The notes under the pieces: model-generated
The model's input: only the letters and a program-made list of their open reading frames with translations
Database searches by the model: none
Told to the model about the DNA's origin: nothing
From: Actinotalea ferrariae
GTDB lineage: Bacteria; Actinomycetota; Actinomycetes; Actinomycetales; Cellulomonadaceae
Direction of reading: 5' to 3'
NCBI RefSeq assembly: GCF_019733465.1
Contig: NZ_JACVQL010000150.1
Location: 1 to 32,920, forward strand
Length of the DNA: 32,920 nucleotides
Program-made: the position numbers and the translations under genes
Shown: positions 29,047-32,920 of the stretch, one piece after another
Numbering within the stretch: the first letter of the stretch is position 1
How the letters are laid out: the number at the start of each line of letters is the position of its first letter

Positions 29047-30255
29047 GTGATCGTCGAGCTGCGTGACGCCGTCGTGCCGACGTGCGGCGGCAAGGCCGGC
29101 GCGCTCGGGGCGCTGGTGCGCGCGGGGCTGCCCGTGCCGGACGGCTTCGCCGTGCCGCTCGACGTGCATCGCGCCGCCGCTCGGCAGGGTGCTGACCGCT
29201 CCGTCCCGCCTCGCGCGGGCGACGACGCACCGGAGTCGCTCCCGCTCCCCACCGGGTTGGTCGAGGCGCTCGCGGGCGGCCTCCGGGCGCTCGGTGACGT
29301 CCCGGTGGCCGTCCGGTCGTCCGCCATGGGCGAGGACACGGCCGAGGCCTCCGCGGCCGGCCAGCACGAGAGCGTCCTCGCCGTGAGCGGTGTCGACGAC
29401 GTCGTCCTGGCGGTCCGGGCGTGCTGGGCGTCACTCGACTCAGAGCGCGCGGCGGCCTACCGCGACGCGGCGCGCGGGGCGCCGTCGGCGGGGATGGCTG
29501 TGCTGGTGCAGCGCCTGGTGGACGCGGAGGTGTCGGGAGTGATGTTCACGGCGGCGGACCCGCGCGGCGAGACGCGGATCGAGGCGTCGTGGGGACTCGG
29601 CCCGAGCGTCGTCGGCGGCGTCGTGACGCCCGACGCGTACCGGGTCGCGGCCGACGGCGCGGTGACGCGCACGCTCGGCGACAAGCGCACGCGGCTCGAC
29701 CGCGTGGGCGGCGAGCTCGTGACCAGCGCCGTCGCCCACACCCGTCGGCACGCGCTCGACGACTCGACCCTGCGCGCGCTCGTGGCGCTCGGTCGGCGGA
29801 TCGCGACGCTGCTCGGCCGGCCGCAGGACGTGGAGTGGGCCCTCGCGGGCGGGACGCTGTGGGTGCTCCAGGCCCGTCCGGTCACGGCTGCGCCGCCACC
29901 GCCCGCGGCAGCCGTGCCGACCGCCACGGGCGGGGTGCTCACCGGGACGCCCGGCAGCGCCGGGACGGTCACAGGCCCGGCGCGGGTCGTGCGCGGCGCG
30001 ACCGACTTCCACCGCGTGCGGCCGGGTGACGTGCTCGTGTGCCCGTACACCGACCCGGCGTGGACGCCGCTGCTGCGGATCGTCGCCGGCGTGGTGACCG
30101 AGACGGGCGGGGTGCTGTCCCACGCCGCGATCGTGGCGCGCGAGCTGCGCATCCCCGCCGTCCTCGGCGTCACCGACGCGACCACGCGGGTCGACGACGG
30201 CGTGCACCTGACCGTCGACGGCGCCGCCGGCACCGTCACGCCCCGCGTCACGTGA
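29047..30255 (+). CDS. Two-domain PEP synthase-like protein (ATP-grasp plus swivelling His domain)
   Basis: A 402-residue protein with the N-terminal nucleotide-binding domain of PEP synthase/PPDK (GGKAGALGALVRAGLPVPDGFAV, VAVRSSAMGEDTAEASAAGQHES with Arg90, VSGVMFTADPRG-like segment, VEWALAGGTLWVLQARP) and the PEP-utiliser mobile domain (TETGGVLSHAAIVARELRIPAVLG, phospho-acceptor His359). The C-terminal barrel that binds PEP/pyruvate or, in rifampin phosphotransferase, the drug-binding layout is missing, so it is about half the size of those enzymes. It may phosphorylate a small molecule or its His domain may pass phosphate to a partner. GTG 29047 starts at the conserved strand. Divergent from two HTH genes. 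Substrate unknown. Confidence 0.87.
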   Translation: MIVELRDAVVPTCGGKAGALGALVRAGLPVPDGFAVPLDVHRAAARQGADRSVPPRAGDDAPESLPLPTGLVEALAGGLRALGDVPVAVRSSAMGEDTAEASAAGQHESVLAVSGVDDVVLAVRACWASLDSERAAAYRDAARGAPSAGMAVLVQRLVDAEVSGVMFTAADPRGETRIEASWGLGPSVVGGVVTPDAYRVAADGAVTRTLGDKRTRLDRVGGELVTSAVAHTRRHALDDSTLRALVALGRRIATLLGRPQDVEWALAGGTLWVLQARPVTAAPPPPAAAVPTATGGVLTGTPGSAGTVTGPARVVRGATDFHRVRPGDVLVCPYTDPAWTPLLRIVAGVVTETGGVLSHAAIVARELRIPAVLGVTDATTRVDDGVHLTVDGAAGTVTPRVT

Positions 30256-30280
30256 GCGGCACCCTTGGCGCCGGGACCGG

Positions 30281-31123
30281 TCAGCCCGCCATGATCGGCG
30301 GCGCGGCGTCGGTGTCGAGGAACGTCGTCACGGCGTCGACGACCATCGTCGTGCGGCTCAGGCCGAAGAAGTGCGTCGTGCCCGGGAAGACGGCGAGCTG
30401 CGACGTCGGCACGCCGTCGAAGTCGCCGTTGACGTCCCCGCCGCGCAGCTGGAGGAAGCGGACGGCGTGCTCGAGCCGCACCATGTCGCAGTCCCCGACC
30501 GTGATGAGCGTCGGGGCGGCGATCCCGCGGATGGCGTCGTCCGACCAGCCCGCGAAGCCCTCGTCGAAGTGGCTCAGCTTGGTCAGCAGGTCCTGCAGCT
30601 TCTCCGGGTGCGGCGACTTCGCGCGGTACGCGGCCTCCATCGGCGTGCCCGCGATCATGTCGACCGTCATCTCGGCGACGGCCTCGGTGTTCTCGCCGCG
30701 GTCGCCGTCCGGGTGGAACGAGACGGACGAGACGACGAGGCGCCGCACGAGCTCCGGGTGCTCGACGGCCAGGTGCAGCGCGACCGCGCCGCCCACGCTG
30801 AAGCCGAACACGTCGACCTGCGCGAGGCCGAGGTGCTCGAGCAGGCCGACGACGTCGGCCGCGAGACCTGCGGCGGTCAGCGGGCGGTCGGCGTCGTTGG
30901 TGCGTCCGTGGCCCTGGAAGTCCGCGGCGACGACCTGCCGGCCCTGCGCCAGGTGCGGGATGAGCGCGCCGAACTGCTGGTCGATGTCGAACAGCCCGCC
31001 GTGGAGCAGCAGGAGCGGGGTGCCGCCCGAGCCGTGGATCTCGTAGTACATCTGCAGGCCGTTCACGGGCGCGTACCCCGTCGTGGGGGCCTGCGTCGGG
31101 GTGGTGCTGGTCTGCTGCGTCAC
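30281..31123 (-). CDS. Alpha/beta hydrolase
   Basis: A 280-residue alpha/beta hydrolase. The oxyanion-hole segment LLLHGG is at residues 38-43, the nucleophile elbow GFSVGG places Ser at 109, and the acid and base are in LITVGDCDMVR and FPGTTHFFG. It would hydrolyse an ester or similar bond in the cytoplasm; no signal peptide. GTG 31123 has AGGAGG upstream; the Thr/Gln/Pro-rich first 16 residues look like a flexible tail. It is convergent with the PEP-synthase-like gene and alone on its strand. The substrate is not predictable. Confidence 0.88.
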   Translation of the reverse strand: MTQQTSTTPTQAPTTGYAPVNGLQMYYEIHGSGGTPLLLLHGGLFDIDQQFGALIPHLAQGRQVVAADFQGHGRTNDADRPLTAAGLAADVVGLLEHLGLAQVDVFGFSVGGAVALHLAVEHPELVRRLVVSSVSFHPDGDRGENTEAVAEMTVDMIAGTPMEAAYRAKSPHPEKLQDLLTKLSHFDEGFAGWSDDAIRGIAAPTLITVGDCDMVRLEHAVRFLQLRGGDVNGDFDGVPTSQLAVFPGTTHFFGLSRTTMVVDAVTTFLDTDAAPPIMAG

Positions 31124-31217
31124 TGCGTCCTCCTGGTCGGTAGCGGCATCACGTCCGACTGTCGACCATGGGAGATCTCATCGGCCAGCTCGAATGCTGC
31201 TCCCGGCGCCTGCTTCG

Positions 31218-31256
31218 CTGGTGACCTTGCGTCGCCATGTGACGCGAGATCACCAG
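31218..31256. repeat. Palindromic repeat, family B copy 2
   Basis: Sixteen-base arms CTGGTGACCTTGCGTC (31218-31233) and its near complement (31241-31256), two mismatches, around GCCATGT. Same size and layout as 25295-25333. It lies between the hydrolase start and the 58-residue gene. Confidence 0.7.
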
Positions 31257-31327
31257 CCAAGGGGCCGCTGGCGGGCCGCCGCAGGTGGGGGCTGTGGTCC
31301 GGGCGGTCGGCGGCCTACGGTCGGGGC

Positions 31328-31504
31328 ATGAGGATCACCCTGGACATCGACCTCGACAAGGTTCCCGAGCCGAAGGGCGAGGAGGTCGGCCGCATCCTGC
31401 GCTACTGGGGCGGCGCCGCCAAGCAGCTCGACCTCGCGACCGAGGCGGAGATGCCGCTCATGGACAGCGCGTACCAGCAGGTCGGCACGCTGCGCATCGG
31501 CTGA
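31328..31504 (+). CDS. Small conserved-looking hypothetical protein, 58 residues
   Basis: A 58-residue frame from ATG 31328: MRITLDIDLDKVPEPKGEEVGRILRYWGG, then AKQLDLATEAEMPLMDS and VGTLRIG. The mix of a beta strand, helix and end strand suggests a small folded domain and not noise, and third codon positions are strongly G/C. No family is named. It is flanked on both sides by palindromic repeats (family B at 31218, family A at 31537). The ribosome site is weak (GGTCGGGGC). Probably a cytoplasmic protein that stands alone. Confidence 0.7.
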   Translation: MRITLDIDLDKVPEPKGEEVGRILRYWGGAAKQLDLATEAEMPLMDSAYQQVGTLRIG

Positions 31505-31536
31505 CGCCCCGCGGCCGGGGCGCGACGGCACCGCAC

Positions 31537-31575
31537 CGGGAAGATCCGCGTCGCTCGGCGACGCAGACCTTCCCG
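31537..31575. repeat. Palindromic repeat, family A copy 2
   Basis: Arms of 17 bases (31537-31553 and 31559-31575), 15 matching, around a five-base loop. The core GGGAAGATCCGCGTCG matches the arms of the element at 25131-25179. It lies 32 bases after the 58-residue gene. Confidence 0.7.
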
Positions 31576-31580
31576 AAGAG

Positions 31581-31598
31581 GCCCCACGTCTGTGGGGC
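31581..31598 (+). terminator. Hairpin after the 58-residue gene
   Basis: GCCCCAC, four bases, GTGGGGC: a perfect 7-bp stem about 76 bases past the stop, right next to the family A repeat. It may end the short transcript before the TPM-domain gene. Confidence 0.5.
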
Positions 31599-31642
31599 GG
31601 CCCGGCGTTGCTCTCAGGCATGCCGCACGGGAGGATCCGCAC

Positions 31643-32920
31643 GTGCTGCGCCCCCGACGGTCCTTCGCCACGCCCCGCGCCCACGCGCTCGCGGCCCGCG
31701 GGGTTGCGGCCTTCGCGCTCACCGGCACGCTCGTCACCGGCGTCCTCGCTGCCGGGCCTGCGGCTGCCACGCCGCCGATCGACCTCGCGGACGAGCTGAC
31801 GGACGCGGCCGGCGTCCTGGGCGTGGCCGAGGAGCGCGCGGTCGAGGACGCGCTCGACCGGCTCGCGGACGAGACGCCGTACCAGCTCTTCGTCGTCTTC
31901 GTCGACGACTTCGACGACCTCGACGCCGTCACCTGGGCCCACGAGACCGCGTCGATGTCGGGCCTCGGCCGGGACGACCTCCTGCTCGCCGTGGCGGTCG
32001 AGGCCCGCGAGTACCGGGTCTCCGCCCACGACGACCTCGCGCTCACCGACGCCCAGCTCGACGAGGTCGAGGCCGAGCGGATCGAGCCTCAGCTGCGCGA
32101 CGACGACTGGGGCGGCGCGGCCATCGCCGCGGCCGACGGCTACCGCGCCGCCGCGACGACGAGCACGAGCCCGTGGCCGTTCCTGCTCACCGTCGTCGTC
32201 GGACCGCTCGTCGTCGGGCTGCTCCTCTGGGCGGCGCACCGGCGTCGCGTGGCGAGGCGGGCGGCGGCGGTGGGGGACATCGGGCCCGCGGGCCTCACGC
32301 TCGAGGAGCTCGAGCAGCGCGTGGGTGCCTCGCTCGTCGCGGTCGACGAGGCCGTGCGCGCCTCCGAGCAGGAGCTCGGCTTCGCCCAGGCGCAGTTCGG
32401 CACCGAGGCCACCATGACGTTCGACGACGTCATCGCGAAGGCCAAGAGCACGCTGACCCAGGCCTTCGCGCTCCGCCGCACGGTCGACGACATGGACCGC
32501 GACGCGGCGCGCGAGCGGCGCGAGGCCCTCGTCGAGGTGCTGCGCCTGTGCGACGAGGTCGACGACGCCCTCGACGCGCAGAAGGAGGCGTTCGACGCGC
32601 TGCGCGACCTGCACGCCCGCGCGCCCGAGACGCTGGCCGAGCTCGAGCGGCGCGCGACCGAGCTGGAGCAGCGGCTGCCGGCCGCGCGGGCCACCCTCGC
32701 GACGCTTGCCGCGACCTACCCACCAGCGGCGCTGACCTCGGTCCAGGGCAACGCCGACGCCGCGCAGGCCGTGCTGTCCCAGGCGCGCGCGTCGGTCGCG
32801 CAGGGACAGGCCGCGCTCGACACGGACCGCGCCAAGGCCGTCGCCCTCGCGCGCAGCGCCGAGGACGCCGTCGTCCGGGCCGGCTCCCTGCTCGCCGCGG
32901 TGCACGGCGCGGGCGACGAG
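31643..32920 (+). CDS. TPM-domain membrane protein, partial at the right edge
   Basis: GTG 31643, preceded by GGGAGG, opens a frame that stays open to the window end (426 codons). The N-terminus is a signal peptide: basic RPRRSFATPRAHALAARG, hydrophobic VAAFALTGTLVTGVLAAG and an Ala-rich cleavage region before TPPIDLAD. Residues about 45-165 form a TPM domain (DLADELTDAAGVLG, LFVVFVDDFDDLD, DDLLLAVAVEAREYRVS, DDDWGGAAIAAADGYRAA). A hydrophobic segment (PFLLTVVVGPLVVGLLLWAA) follows, then long helical, coiled-coil-like sequence. The TPM domain thus faces outside and the coiled part inside. Related actinobacterial proteins continue beyond this point. Possible role in envelope or membrane protein quality; uncertain. 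Confidence 0.88.
   Translation, partial: MLRPRRSFATPRAHALAARGVAAFALTGTLVTGVLAAGPAAATPPIDLADELTDAAGVLGVAEERAVEDALDRLADETPYQLFVVFVDDFDDLDAVTWAHETASMSGLGRDDLLLAVAVEAREYRVSAHDDLALTDAQLDEVEAERIEPQLRDDDWGGAAIAAADGYRAAATTSTSPWPFLLTVVVGPLVVGLLLWAAHRRRVARRAAAVGDIGPAGLTLEELEQRVGASLVAVDEAVRASEQELGFAQAQFGTEATMTFDDVIAKAKSTLTQAFALRRTVDDMDRDAARERREALVEVLRLCDEVDDALDAQKEAFDALRDLHARAPETLAELERRATELEQRLPAARATLATLAATYPPAALTSVQGNADAAQAVLSQARASVAQGQAALDTDRAKAVALARSAEDAVVRAGSLLAAVHGAGDE

Noticed and set aside
1-32920. tRNA or rRNA genes
   Set aside because: I looked for cloverleaf-like TTCGANNC loops and rRNA core sequences and found none that hold up.

Overview
The window is very GC-rich, uses many GTG starts and GGAGG-type ribosome sites, and encodes typical actinobacterial families: LacI-regulated sugar clusters, a CUT1 transporter without its own ATPase, and many Gfo/Idh/MocA dehydrogenases. 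This suggests a high-GC actinomycete, perhaps near Cellulosimicrobium or Cellulomonas. That placement is inference from style; there is no rRNA or tRNA gene to confirm it.

Layout. (1) 1-1352: left-edge partial gene, a GyrI-like protein and a 56-residue acidic protein, with two copies of a palindromic repeat. (2) 1662-5874: short-chain dehydrogenase, large FAD-binding oxidoreductase and SGNH esterase-like protein. (3) 5956-7823: small membrane protein with a 10-residue tail repeat, endonuclease IV and a cysteine-free HesB-fold protein. (4) 8043-10135: sugar-phosphate isomerase-like protein and a Gfo/Idh/MocA dehydrogenase. (5) 10470-14687: hexuronate genes, namely a fructuronate/mannitol-type reductase, a LacI regulator and uronate isomerase UxaC. 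(6) 14727-16094: cupin, SRPBCC protein and ArsR regulator with twin operators. (7) 16104-19860: an ATGA-overlapped operon of Gfo/Idh/MocA, DUF6807 (PmoA-like) and altronate dehydratase UxaA. (8) 20074-25051: two CUT1 permeases, a solute-binding lipoprotein and a third Gfo/Idh/MocA protein. (9) 25425-26231: PEP mutase/isocitrate lyase-like protein. (10) 26286-28060: a lower-GC insert between two 137-bp direct repeats, carrying a tight three-gene operon of small beta-solenoid-like proteins. (11) 27927-30255: two HTH-type proteins divergent from a two-domain PEP-synthase-like protein. (12) 30281-32920: alpha/beta hydrolase, a 58-residue protein and a TPM-domain protein cut by the right edge.

How it fits together. 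Most of 1.5-25 kb looks like one carbohydrate regulon for uptake and oxidation of uronic-acid-containing or oxidised sugars. The transporter imports a saccharide, UxaC isomerises a uronate, the reductase and UxaA continue toward 2-keto-3-deoxygluconate, and the Gfo, isomerase, DUF6807, SDR and FAD proteins probably handle an unusual or 3-keto sugar. Three near-identical LacI-type operators (1550, 10230, 19949) link three of these units. The kinase and aldolase needed to finish the pathway are not in the window.

The least explained part is the insert at 26.3-28.1 kb: foreign codon use, a duplicated gene end on each side, and three abutting genes for a two-helix membrane protein, a zinc-ribbon/solenoid protein and a pentapeptide-like protein. 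It is the best candidate for an undescribed system. Several families of dispersed palindromes add further unexplained structure.
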